Assembly (NCBI GenBank): GCA_003645845.1
Contig: QNCV01000073.1
Coordinates: 1-9,449, forward strand
Direction: 5' to 3'
DNA: 9,449 nucleotides
From: Fidelibacterota bacterium
Lineage (GTDB): Bacteria; Fidelibacterota; UBA2242
Below are positions 1 to 7,002 of the stretch, piece by piece (the first letter of the stretch is position 1; the number at the start of each line of letters is the position of its first letter). Below the pieces are notes generated by a model. That model was not told the DNA's origin, did no database searches, and saw only the letters and a program-made list of their open reading frames with translations. A program made the position numbers and the translations under genes.

Positions 1-830
1 ATATAAGCATCATTATGATTACTGACTGGATCGTGATCAACAATTGCTGTTAATGCAACCACGAATTCTCCTTGACTGTTTTTTGCGACTATTGGGGCAT
101 ATTCATGATTGAAATAATTTTCAGGATTTAATAACTGATTATTATCAATTCTTTCCCCCGAGTCCGAGTATTTTTGATAATAAACTGACGTTTTATCCCA
201 ATTGCCCTGGCTCCAGAATACCCAATAGTTTTCAAAATCGTCAAAAAATACCGATGGCTTGCTTGTTTGATTCATTACCGAATCATTAACAACTAAATTG
301 TTACCAATTCTTTGGCCGGAAGAATCATAGAGTTGTAAATAGGTAAAATATTCAAAATTCATGAAATCATTTGATTTTGTTTTAGCCGACCAGATTACTG
401 CAAATCCATTGTCCCGGTCATTAAAGTGACCACTAAAGTCAGTATTACTTCTGTTATCAAAAATGCTGTCATTCACTTGGAAGGATTCAATCAGAACCGA
501 GCCATCCGGTGAATATTTTTTCGCAAATAGATTTTCGCCATTTTCTAACCAGAGACTTAAATAGTTGCCATATTCATCATACACGGCAGACCGCAGTAAA
601 GTATTATCCACCGAATCGTCACGGGTTTTTACCAACGGGTGAGGCAACTGTACTTCCCCGCCTTCCAGGTTCATAACAATAACACTATCAAGTTCGCCTT
701 TTTTAAAATCAGTTTCGGTAGTCTGATACCACACCTTTGAACACGGGTCCTGTGCTTGAGTAAGCGAAAAAGTGAAACAAACAATAAGAATAAATAGGAT
801 AATTTTTTCCAAGTATTTTTTATTACACAT
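1..830 (-). CDS. Secreted protein with propeller-like repeats, 3' end cut by window edge
   Basis: Translating the minus strand from the ATG at 830 gives an uninterrupted frame of 276 codons that runs off the left edge, so no stop is visible. A Shine-Dalgarno-like GAGGT lies 4 nt before the ATG. The protein starts MCNKKYLEKI, followed by a hydrophobic stretch (about residues 9-22) and a probable signal peptidase I site after TQA (residue 26). The mature part shows a recurring pattern: a short hydrophobic strand with W or F (GFAVIWSA, YWVFWSQG, EFVVALTA), then an aromatic-rich strand (TYLQLYD, VYYQKYSD), then a turn of the type SSGQRIGNN or SGERIDNN. In FCB bacteria such repeats belong to exported beta-propeller-like proteins that often end in a T9SS sorting domain; here the C-terminus is missing. 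The stretch is AT-richer than the operon to its right and separated from it by a palindrome, so it is probably a separate transcription unit. Its function is unknown. Confidence 0.85.
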   Translation of the reverse strand, partial: MCNKKYLEKIILFILIVCFTFSLTQAQDPCSKVWYQTTETDFKKGELDSVIVMNLEGGEVQLPHPLVKTRDDSVDNTLLRSAVYDEYGNYLSLWLENGENLFAKKYSPDGSVLIESFQVNDSIFDNRSNTDFSGHFNDRDNGFAVIWSAKTKSNDFMNFEYFTYLQLYDSSGQRIGNNLVVNDSVMNQTSKPSVFFDDFENYWVFWSQGNWDKTSVYYQKYSDSGERIDNNQLLNPENYFNHEYAPIVAKNSQGEFVVALTAIVDHDPVSNHNDAY

Positions 831-870
831 AATGACCTCAAATTGAATCTACGGCTATTAAGTTTGACAC

Positions 871-929
871 TTTTTTAGACAGGATAAAAGGATTTATCCG
901 CTGGCTGGCGGATTATCCTGTCTGAAAAA
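871..929 (-). repeat. Nested palindrome after the operon, possible terminator or extragenic repeat
   Basis: A perfect 11-bp inverted repeat, AGACAGGATAA (877-887) and TTATCCTGTCT (913-923), encloses an inner one, TCCGC (896-900) and GCGGA (908-912). Runs of T at 871-876 and A at 925-929 extend the outer stem, so the arrangement is almost symmetric and would fold on either strand. It begins 15 nt after the stop codon of the T9SS protein and ends about 40 nt before the start of the next gene. The position fits a transcription terminator for the operon. However, the RNA made from the minus strand would have A residues, not U, after the stem, so it is not a classical intrinsic terminator. A dispersed extragenic palindrome is an alternative. 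Confidence 0.6.
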
Positions 930-943
930 TAATTCATCTGATA

Positions 944-2698
944 CTATTTAATCAACATAAGCTTCCTTGTTTGAACAAATCCCCCAACCGTTTGCAATCG
1001 GTAGAAATAAATCCCGCTGCTGAAATCTGAGGCATCCCATTCCACCTGATACAACCCCGCATTCTGCTGAGCAGATACAAGCGTGGCCACTTTTTGACCC
1101 GTCAGATTATAAACACTCAATTCAACATCGCTAACCTCTGAAAGCTGATAGTTGTTAACTGTTGTTGGATTAAACGGATTGGGATAGTTTTGATGCAGTA
1201 CGAATTTCACAGGAATCTTTGCTTCCTTCATTTCAACATCTACAGCAGAAAGATCTCTATACTGAACCAGTATCGCTTTAAAGGTTGAAGGTATGGGATC
1301 TGCATTCCCACCTTCTCCATTAACCCAATAGCCTCCCAAACCTGCTTCTGTTTCTCTACTATTTGATATATAACCGACCGGGTTGTAATCACGCACCCAA
1401 TCTCTTTCATCCCAATTCTTTGTACGCCCCCCGCGTCCTCTGATATGGAAACTCCACAACGGATCAATGCCATCAGACCAGACTGCCAGACGCAGTTTTG
1501 TTGTTCGTATCGGGGGATCGGAAGTCCAGGTAGCGTTAGTCATTGAATCAACACCTACTCCCCAAAAGTCCACATGTCTGCCCTCACTGTCATATTGCCA
1601 AGTACCATCGTTATGGTCGGTGCCTACACCCGAAGCCGCCTCCACCCACGCAGCGCCATCCCAGTACTCCACAGCCCAGGGTGTATATGGCTGTGGCTGA
1701 CCATTGTAACAACCTCCCCATGTAAAATAATTAATATTTTTAGGCACAGGCCATTCTACCATCCAATAGTATGGGTCATCTTGTGTTAAATATCCCGCAA
1801 CATAATTATAAGGCATTCCAAATTCACCCCACCTGGTATTTGGATTTTTAAAATCACCAGTTGCGGGGTCCCAAAGCATATCGGTGGGATGGCCGCGCAG
1901 GTTCGGAATTTCCTGGTAATCAAATAATTCACTTACCACGGCTTCGTCTAACAAAGCCAGGTTAATTTTAACCGTCATTTCATTTGTGGCTTCTGCTTCG
2001 GAATAATCCAGGTACTGAATCAGGCAAGCATTGGGCGATTTATCTGTCATTTTTCTTCCAGTAAAAACCATACTCCATAGACTGTCAACCCAACTCTCCT
2101 TACCATCCGCAACACTATCCGGATTGGCATAAGCGCAAAATCTAAGTTTTCTGGTCACGACAGGCTGCATGAGTCGCAATTCCAGTAATCCATTGTCCAC
2201 CCAGCCGCCAATGCCTTTCAACGTATCCGCCGGCCATCCGTTATCGGCTTTGGCCAGATTCTTCCAGGTACCGGCACTGTCAATCTGGATCGCCCAGCAT
2301 GTTATGGGCTGCGGTTGACCAGCATAATTACCGGTGCAGGTGATGTAATTAATATTCTTTTCGGTAGGCCATTCCACCTGCCAATACAAGGGATTCTCTT
2401 TTGTGGCCGCCATTGATTCGCCGTAGGCCATGCCGTATTCGTGCCAATCGGACGGGCTTGCCCAATCGTTCGTGGAGGGATCCCAGAGAATATCCGTGGG
2501 AATTCCCCGTCCGCCTTCCGGTGCATTCCCGCTGACCGTGGCATCCCCGGTTAACGCCAGATTCAAAAGAGAATCGGGAGTATTTGTCTGCCCGTAAATC
2601 GAGGTCAATGAAAGCAGCAAAATAGCAATTCCAGTCAGCACATATAACTGGCATTGTCGTAAACACATGTTTCGTTTGCTCAATTTGAGTGAATTCAT
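944..2698 (-). CDS. T9SS-exported protein with two discoidin-like modules
   Basis: This is a 584-residue secreted protein. The N-terminus carries positive charges and then a hydrophobic helix (about 18-35), with likely cleavage after IYG (36). Two related modules follow, at about 45-231 and 245-482. Both contain PTD(I/M)LWDP, YW(Q/M)VEWP, KNINY and GQPQP followed by WA, and both close with a similar strand (LIQYLDYS, LVQYRDLS). The layout of a beta-strand-rich module that uses Trp-rich motifs and ends near a 'KLRF/KLRL' strand resembles F5/8 type C (discoidin) carbohydrate-binding domains, but this is inferred. Residues 502-584 form a type A T9SS sorting domain: NYPNPFNPTT at 504-513, GQKVATL, SGIYFYRL and a final KLMLIK. 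It is therefore probably moved across the outer membrane and attached to the surface or released. The start is supported by AGAGG 8 nt before the ATG. No catalytic motif was recognised, so it is most likely a glycan-binding or scaffold partner of the upstream enzymes. Confidence 0.88.
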   Translation of the reverse strand: MNSLKLSKRNMCLRQCQLYVLTGIAILLLSLTSIYGQTNTPDSLLNLALTGDATVSGNAPEGGRGIPTDILWDPSTNDWASPSDWHEYGMAYGESMAATKENPLYWQVEWPTEKNINYITCTGNYAGQPQPITCWAIQIDSAGTWKNLAKADNGWPADTLKGIGGWVDNGLLELRLMQPVVTRKLRFCAYANPDSVADGKESWVDSLWSMVFTGRKMTDKSPNACLIQYLDYSEAEATNEMTVKINLALLDEAVVSELFDYQEIPNLRGHPTDMLWDPATGDFKNPNTRWGEFGMPYNYVAGYLTQDDPYYWMVEWPVPKNINYFTWGGCYNGQPQPYTPWAVEYWDGAAWVEAASGVGTDHNDGTWQYDSEGRHVDFWGVGVDSMTNATWTSDPPIRTTKLRLAVWSDGIDPLWSFHIRGRGGRTKNWDERDWVRDYNPVGYISNSRETEAGLGGYWVNGEGGNADPIPSTFKAILVQYRDLSAVDVEMKEAKIPVKFVLHQNYPNPFNPTTVNNYQLSEVSDVELSVYNLTGQKVATLVSAQQNAGLYQVEWDASDFSSGIYFYRLQTVGGFVQTRKLMLIK

Positions 2699-2733
2699 CT
2701 CACGAACCTCTATTGTCTTTCTTTACGTGCTAA

Positions 2734-2741
2734 CAAATCTA
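2734..2741 (-). promoter_or_regulatory. Possible Bacteroidota-type -7 element (tentative)
   Basis: Read on the minus strand, the 54-nt gap before the T9SS protein contains TAGATTTG, which matches the TAnnTTTG -7 element of Bacteroidota primary sigma factor promoters. No convincing TTG -33 partner is seen at the usual distance, and an 8-nt match can arise by chance in AT-rich DNA. If real, it would give the binding protein its own transcript in addition to the operon transcript. Confidence 0.15.
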
Positions 2742-2752
2742 TTCCATCACTA

Positions 2753-4492
2753 TTATTTGTACGTTAATCCGTCGATCAACTTCCGATGCAAATCGGAAAT
2801 CGACAGTGAAGCGCCCCATTCACCTTCTCCCTGTGTAATTTTCATCAATATAAGATTCCAGCCTTTTTTAAAATCAGCTTCCGCAAGATCTTGTCCTTGT
2901 TCCAGTCCACGTTCCTGATCATTCTGGTGAACAAGTTGGTGATTGATCCATACTTTAACGCCATCATCGGAGCCAATCTCCAGGATGACTTTCTGAGCGC
3001 TGTCAATCCACACATTTGTCTTTAAATAGGCAACGCTGTTTTCTGTATTGAATAATTTCAAAAGATTAACACAACCAGCGTCAAAATCGTCAACGTCAAC
3101 AGGCATCTTCGTCCATTCACTATAATTACTATCTGTTTCAGGCCCAAAAGGCACATTAAACAAATCCAACCCGCCAACCCCTTTTTGGGAAAAAGGCCCG
3201 GCCACCTGCCAGACATTCACCAAATCTTCGGGACGGCGGATTTTGAAGGTGATTTTATCCATTTCGGCTGCAGTAAAATCTACATCACTCGTAATCTCTT
3301 CCGGCTCCCAGGACTGAACCACCGGTGAAACCACCGGCTCCTTGTAAGGAATCACAAACTCCTCAACACCTTCCGCATTTTCTTCAATGGAACCGCCCGA
3401 GCGCAGAACGGCCTTTCTGGCCAGCATGACACAAACATCCTGCAAAGACGGCAAATTGTAAGATGTATAGGAAAAATTTGTACTATCATCAATTCCGACT
3501 TTATATCGCTCAGGTAAGTTCTCCATACCCAGGGAAGTCGCCAGTATCCCCGCCGCATTGGAAGGATTACAATCAGAATCCTGGCCACAACGCATCGCAA
3601 TCACAATGGTCGAATCCATATTACCATTTCCGTAAAGTAATCCCATGACGATATAGGCGCCGTTAATCTTGGCATCGATGTTCTCGCCTTCGGAGACACT
3701 TCTGGGGCAACTGAATCTTCGGTACGCCGGATTGAGATTGTATTTATTCTCAATGAGCTGCCATGTTTTCTGCCAGTTGTCCGGATAATTTCTGTGCCAG
3801 TTGATGACATCGCGGATGGTTTCGGCGTACTGACTCTCAGCCGGGATACAGCGCAAGCCAGCCTCTATGATTTTATGAATATCGGTTTCGAAAAACGCCT
3901 GGGCATACATAGCTCCCACAAACTGTCCGCCATACACACCATCGCCGTAATTCATCAGGCGCCCGAATTTATCGGCCAATTCAATAACAAGTTGGGGCAT
4001 TCCGGGCGAAATGATTCCTGAAAAGTCCGCTTCAATCTGATAGTCGATATCGTCAGCGTGTTTATTGTATTTTGGATGCCCCGAACAGGGTGGCGCAATG
4101 CCACGACGAAGGTTATTCCGTCCGCATTCATTCGCATGCGCCAATCCATACCGGCTATTGGCAAAATCAATTCCCGCCTGCCGAATGGAAACATCGAAGC
4201 CATAATCCTCGAGTGTTTTCAGAAATGTCATTTCAACATAAATATCATCCTGCCATTGCTGATTGATCATTTCCGGTTTCCATTCAGGGACATCTTTCAC
4301 CGGAATAATGCTTCCCTTATAATGGAACTCTGTCGGAGCCCCCCATCCGACTCCTGCCATCTGCCCCAGCCAGGCGGCTTTCATTTTACTTTTATATTCA
4401 GTAATAGTAATTTTCTGCACACTGGTCGTGGAATGACACCCGGATAAATAAACCATTGCTAATAAAAGTGCAATTAAACTACCGGATTTCAC
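2753..4492 (-). CDS. Lipoprotein with ADP-ribosylglycohydrolase (DraG) fold and C-terminal beta-sandwich
   Basis: The 579-residue protein starts with GTG, supported by AAGGCGGG just upstream; the first in-frame ATG would destroy the signal peptide. Residues 1-19 form a lipoprotein signal ending in the lipobox LSGC (Cys19). Residues 28-375 match the ADP-ribosylglycohydrolase family (PF03747). WQDDIYVEM (80-88) stands where DraG proteins have the metal-binding TDDT motif. HADDIDYQIEADF (145-157) and MNYGDGVYGGQ (180-190) are typical of a bacterial subgroup. GQDSDCN (303-309) corresponds to the second metal-binding motif GGDTDTN. Residues 412-575 form a separate beta-sandwich with WQVAGPF, SDDGVKVWIN and KKGWNLILMK, a module often attached to carbohydrate-active enzymes. 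Classical DraG enzymes remove ADP-ribose from proteins inside the cell. Export and the sialidase context suggest that this member hydrolyses a glycosidic bond in an external glycan instead; that is inference. It follows the sialidase gene by 36 nt. Confidence 0.88.
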   Translation of the reverse strand: MKSGSLIALLLAMVYLSGCHSTTSVQKITITEYKSKMKAAWLGQMAGVGWGAPTEFHYKGSIIPVKDVPEWKPEMINQQWQDDIYVEMTFLKTLEDYGFDVSIRQAGIDFANSRYGLAHANECGRNNLRRGIAPPCSGHPKYNKHADDIDYQIEADFSGIISPGMPQLVIELADKFGRLMNYGDGVYGGQFVGAMYAQAFFETDIHKIIEAGLRCIPAESQYAETIRDVINWHRNYPDNWQKTWQLIENKYNLNPAYRRFSCPRSVSEGENIDAKINGAYIVMGLLYGNGNMDSTIVIAMRCGQDSDCNPSNAAGILATSLGMENLPERYKVGIDDSTNFSYTSYNLPSLQDVCVMLARKAVLRSGGSIEENAEGVEEFVIPYKEPVVSPVVQSWEPEEITSDVDFTAAEMDKITFKIRRPEDLVNVWQVAGPFSQKGVGGLDLFNVPFGPETDSNYSEWTKMPVDVDDFDAGCVNLLKLFNTENSVAYLKTNVWIDSAQKVILEIGSDDGVKVWINHQLVHQNDQERGLEQGQDLAEADFKKGWNLILMKITQGEGEWGASLSISDLHRKLIDGLTYK

Positions 4493-4528
4493 TATATCCC
4501 GCCTTATTGTTTATTTTTTTTTCAATGA

Positions 4529-5725
4529 TCATAAACCCAAATCTTTTAGTAATGTCCCCGGTTTAAACAATTCATTCGGATCGATTGAAACAAAGACGAT
4601 ACCTGCATATCGAAATTGATTCCCCCCCTCAAAAAGCAACCCCACATTCCCATTGGGTAACACTGTCAGGCATGAATACGCCGAAGGTCCGGCGAAAATC
4701 AATTTGTCATTCGACCATGTTTTGCAGTCGTCAAAACTGGCCTTGATCGTCATAAAGTAGCGATCCCATGGATTGCCAGGATTTGAAAACAAATACATTG
4801 TTTTACCGGCATAGGGACCATATTCGATCAGACTTGCCTGGCAAACTTCTTCCACCAGTTGCAAGGCATGCTTGATTTCCGACCAGGTCTCGCCGCCGTC
4901 ATCACTGTAAGCAACAGCCCGGCAACCCAAGCCATTATAGGAGCGCATGTTCATCAGCAGCCGCCCGTCACTCAGTTCAACCACCTGACTCTCATTACAT
5001 CCCGGCGTGATCGGCGTACTCATTCGCCAGCTTGCGCCGCCATTATCGCTCAGGAGCACATGGGATCCGTAGCCCCGGCCTTCCCCGGCCACCTGCTCAC
5101 CTTCATTGGTCGTGGTATAACTGTGATTTGCCGGAATAACCAGCCTGTTTTTATATTTCTCCGATTTTAATTGAATTCCAACCCCCGGCCCGGTGGCGTA
5201 CCATCCCCAATCGGGATTCTTACAGCTTTTCGTTAAATCAACCGGCTTTGACCAGGTCAGACCGTCATCATCGGAATAAGTGATAAAGGGTCGGCGAGTA
5301 CCGTCAACGTTCTTCTTAATTATTTCATCTTCTCCATAATCACCCGGATTCCAGGTCATCATCAGAATGATTCTGCCTGTGGTCTGATCGACGACTGCAC
5401 AGGGATTACCGCAGGTATTTTTTCCGTCATCCCACACTACAGATTGTTTACTCCAGGTTTTTCCATTATCAGTTGATCGTTTTACCAATAAATCAATGTC
5501 CCCTGCATCCCCTTGTCCATTGCGTCCCTCCGCAAAGGCCAAGACAGTTCTCTTCTTTGTTACGATTAATGACGGTATTCTATAGAGACCGTAATCCGGA
5601 CCAGACTGTTGCCACACAACAACCGGTTTGCCGGCAGTTATATCACCTCCTTTGGTACACGACATAAACGTCAAACTCAAGCAGATAATTAAAATCGCTA
5701 AACATGTCTGGGGTATTCGATTCAT
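4529..5725 (-). CDS. GH33 exo-sialidase lipoprotein, downstream paralog
   Basis: This 398-residue enzyme is predicted to remove terminal sialic acid or a related ulosonic acid from glycans at the cell surface. A hydrophobic N-terminus ends in FMSC (Cys23), a loose lipobox acceptable for Bacteroidota-type lipoproteins. The GH33 hallmarks are complete by motif position. They are the YRIP arginine (R49), the acid/base Asp in GDAGDID (D73), Glu in NESQVVEL (E245), the second Arg in MRSY (R261), the third Arg in WDRYF (R322), and the nucleophilic Tyr in AYSCL (Y350). Five Asp-box (SxDxGxTW) blade motifs lie near 84, 151, 226, 274 and 330; the last has Cys in place of Gly (SFDDCKTW). Length fits a single six-bladed propeller without extra domains. 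The gene begins 17 nt after its paralog's stop, with a purine-rich AGAGAGAG before the ATG. Substrate is uncertain, since GH33 relatives also act on Kdn, Kdo or Dha. Confidence 0.92.
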   Translation of the reverse strand: MNRIPQTCLAILIICLSLTFMSCTKGGDITAGKPVVVWQQSGPDYGLYRIPSLIVTKKRTVLAFAEGRNGQGDAGDIDLLVKRSTDNGKTWSKQSVVWDDGKNTCGNPCAVVDQTTGRIILMMTWNPGDYGEDEIIKKNVDGTRRPFITYSDDDGLTWSKPVDLTKSCKNPDWGWYATGPGVGIQLKSEKYKNRLVIPANHSYTTTNEGEQVAGEGRGYGSHVLLSDNGGASWRMSTPITPGCNESQVVELSDGRLLMNMRSYNGLGCRAVAYSDDGGETWSEIKHALQLVEEVCQASLIEYGPYAGKTMYLFSNPGNPWDRYFMTIKASFDDCKTWSNDKLIFAGPSAYSCLTVLPNGNVGLLFEGGNQFRYAGIVFVSIDPNELFKPGTLLKDLGL

Positions 5726-5742
5726 TTAACTCTCTCTATATA

Positions 5743-6924
5743 TTACATCCGTAAATCATCATCCAACAAAGTGCCCGGTTTAAATAGTTCATCGGGGTAA
5801 AACGAAACAAAGGCGATTCCCAGATCCTGGTCACCACCCCACCCGATTTCATAGAGAATGCCGATATTGCCGTCGGGCAACACTGTCATACATGAATATT
5901 GAACCCGTTTTCCGTCAATCAACTTGGCGTTTGACCAGGTTTTGCAATCGTCAAAACTGGACTTAACGGTTAGAGCCGTTCGCTCATCAACAGCAGCCGG
6001 ATTACAAAATAAGAACAACTTGTTACCATGGTATTGACCATATTCAATAATACTTGCCTGGCAAACGGGTTCAGCCAGTTGCAGGGCGTGTTCAACAGGC
6101 GACCACGTTTCCCCGCCATCATCGCTGTAGGATATGGCCCGGCAGTTTAATCCATTATATGAACGCATATTCATCATCAGCCGGCCATCACTCAACTCAA
6201 CCACCTGGCTTTCATTACATCCCGGTTTTATTGGTGTACTCATTCGCCAGGTTAGACCACCATCATCACTTAATAGAACATGAGATCCATAACCATATCC
6301 GCCTTTCATTACTGGTTCTTCCGATTGCGTGTCGGTATAACTGTGATTGGCTGGAATAACCAAACGGTTTTTATATCTCTCTGATTTTAATTGAATGCCA
6401 ATACCCGGTCCGGTGGCGTACCATCCCCAGTCAGGATTCTTACAACTTTCCGTCATATCAACCGGCTCCGACCACGTCAATCCGTCATCGTCAGAATAGC
6501 ACATAAAAGGCCGACGGGTATCTTCGCTGGTTTTAGTCACTATGCCACTATCTTCAAACAAATTCCAGGTCATAAATAGTATTATTCTGCCTGTCGTCTG
6601 ATCGATGACAGGACAGGGATTGCCACAGGTATTGTTTCCATCATTCCATACAATTGATTGTTTGCTCCATGTCTTTCCGTTATCATCAGAGCGTTTTACC
6701 AATAAATCAATATTACTGGCGTCCCTGCCGGATCGGCCTTCACAGAAAATTAAGACCGTTTGGTTTGGTGTTACTATTATAGATGGAATCCGATAGTGAT
6801 TATAGACACCGTCCGAATCCTGCCATACATGACTCCAAATATAAGATTCCCTATCCTTATCGCTACAAGACAATAGAATGCAAAGTCCAAAAATAACTGA
6901 TAGTTGTAGCGCGATCCGCTTCAT
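5743..6924 (-). CDS. GH33 exo-sialidase lipoprotein, upstream paralog
   Basis: A tandem paralog of the next gene, about two-thirds identical by eye. The frame is open back to a TTG at 6948, but the ATG at 6924 is preferred. It has GGA 8 nt upstream and gives a compact lipoprotein signal, MKRIALQLSVIFGLCILLSC, with the lipid-anchor Cys at 20. Numbered from that ATG (393 residues), the GH33 set is complete: R45 in YRIP, D68 in RDASNID, E238 in NESQVVEL, R254 in MRSY, R315 in DERTALT and Y343 in QYSCM. Asp-boxes occur as SDDNGKTW, SDDDGLTW, SDDGGLTW, SDDGGETW and the Cys-variant SFDDCKTW. The conserved NPDWGWYATGPG segment (about 163-174) is shared with the paralog. The two differ mainly in loops at about 121-136, 197-209, 308-314, 335-341 and 360-367, where specificity may be set. 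It lies 78 nt after the DUF1080 gene. Confidence 0.92.
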   Translation of the reverse strand: MKRIALQLSVIFGLCILLSCSDKDRESYIWSHVWQDSDGVYNHYRIPSIIVTPNQTVLIFCEGRSGRDASNIDLLVKRSDDNGKTWSKQSIVWNDGNNTCGNPCPVIDQTTGRIILFMTWNLFEDSGIVTKTSEDTRRPFMCYSDDDGLTWSEPVDMTESCKNPDWGWYATGPGIGIQLKSERYKNRLVIPANHSYTDTQSEEPVMKGGYGYGSHVLLSDDGGLTWRMSTPIKPGCNESQVVELSDGRLMMNMRSYNGLNCRAISYSDDGGETWSPVEHALQLAEPVCQASIIEYGQYHGNKLFLFCNPAAVDERTALTVKSSFDDCKTWSNAKLIDGKRVQYSCMTVLPDGNIGILYEIGWGGDQDLGIAFVSFYPDELFKPGTLLDDDLRM

Positions 6925-7002
6925 TCGTTTATTCCAATATAAAACCAATAACAGACTTTCGATGCAAATACAATCATTACAACTTTCCGGTCTCGAATAG
7001 GA

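Noticed and set aside
871..929. Palindrome as an insertion sequence end
   Set aside because: No transposase, target-site duplication or matching second end is present in the window.
2302..2666. Minus-strand alternative frames of 80-105 codons within the T9SS protein gene
   Set aside because: They overlap the signal peptide and first module of a clearly real protein in another frame; their sequences resemble no family.
4058..4447. Plus-strand open frame of 129 codons
   Set aside because: It lies entirely opposite the DraG-fold gene, has no recognisable domain or signal, and is explained as a shadow of a conserved minus-strand coding sequence.
4529..6924. Possible recent duplication or gene conversion between the sialidases
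   Set aside because: The two genes share many short identical DNA stretches, but even the best-conserved segments differ at scattered third positions, which indicates an older duplication.
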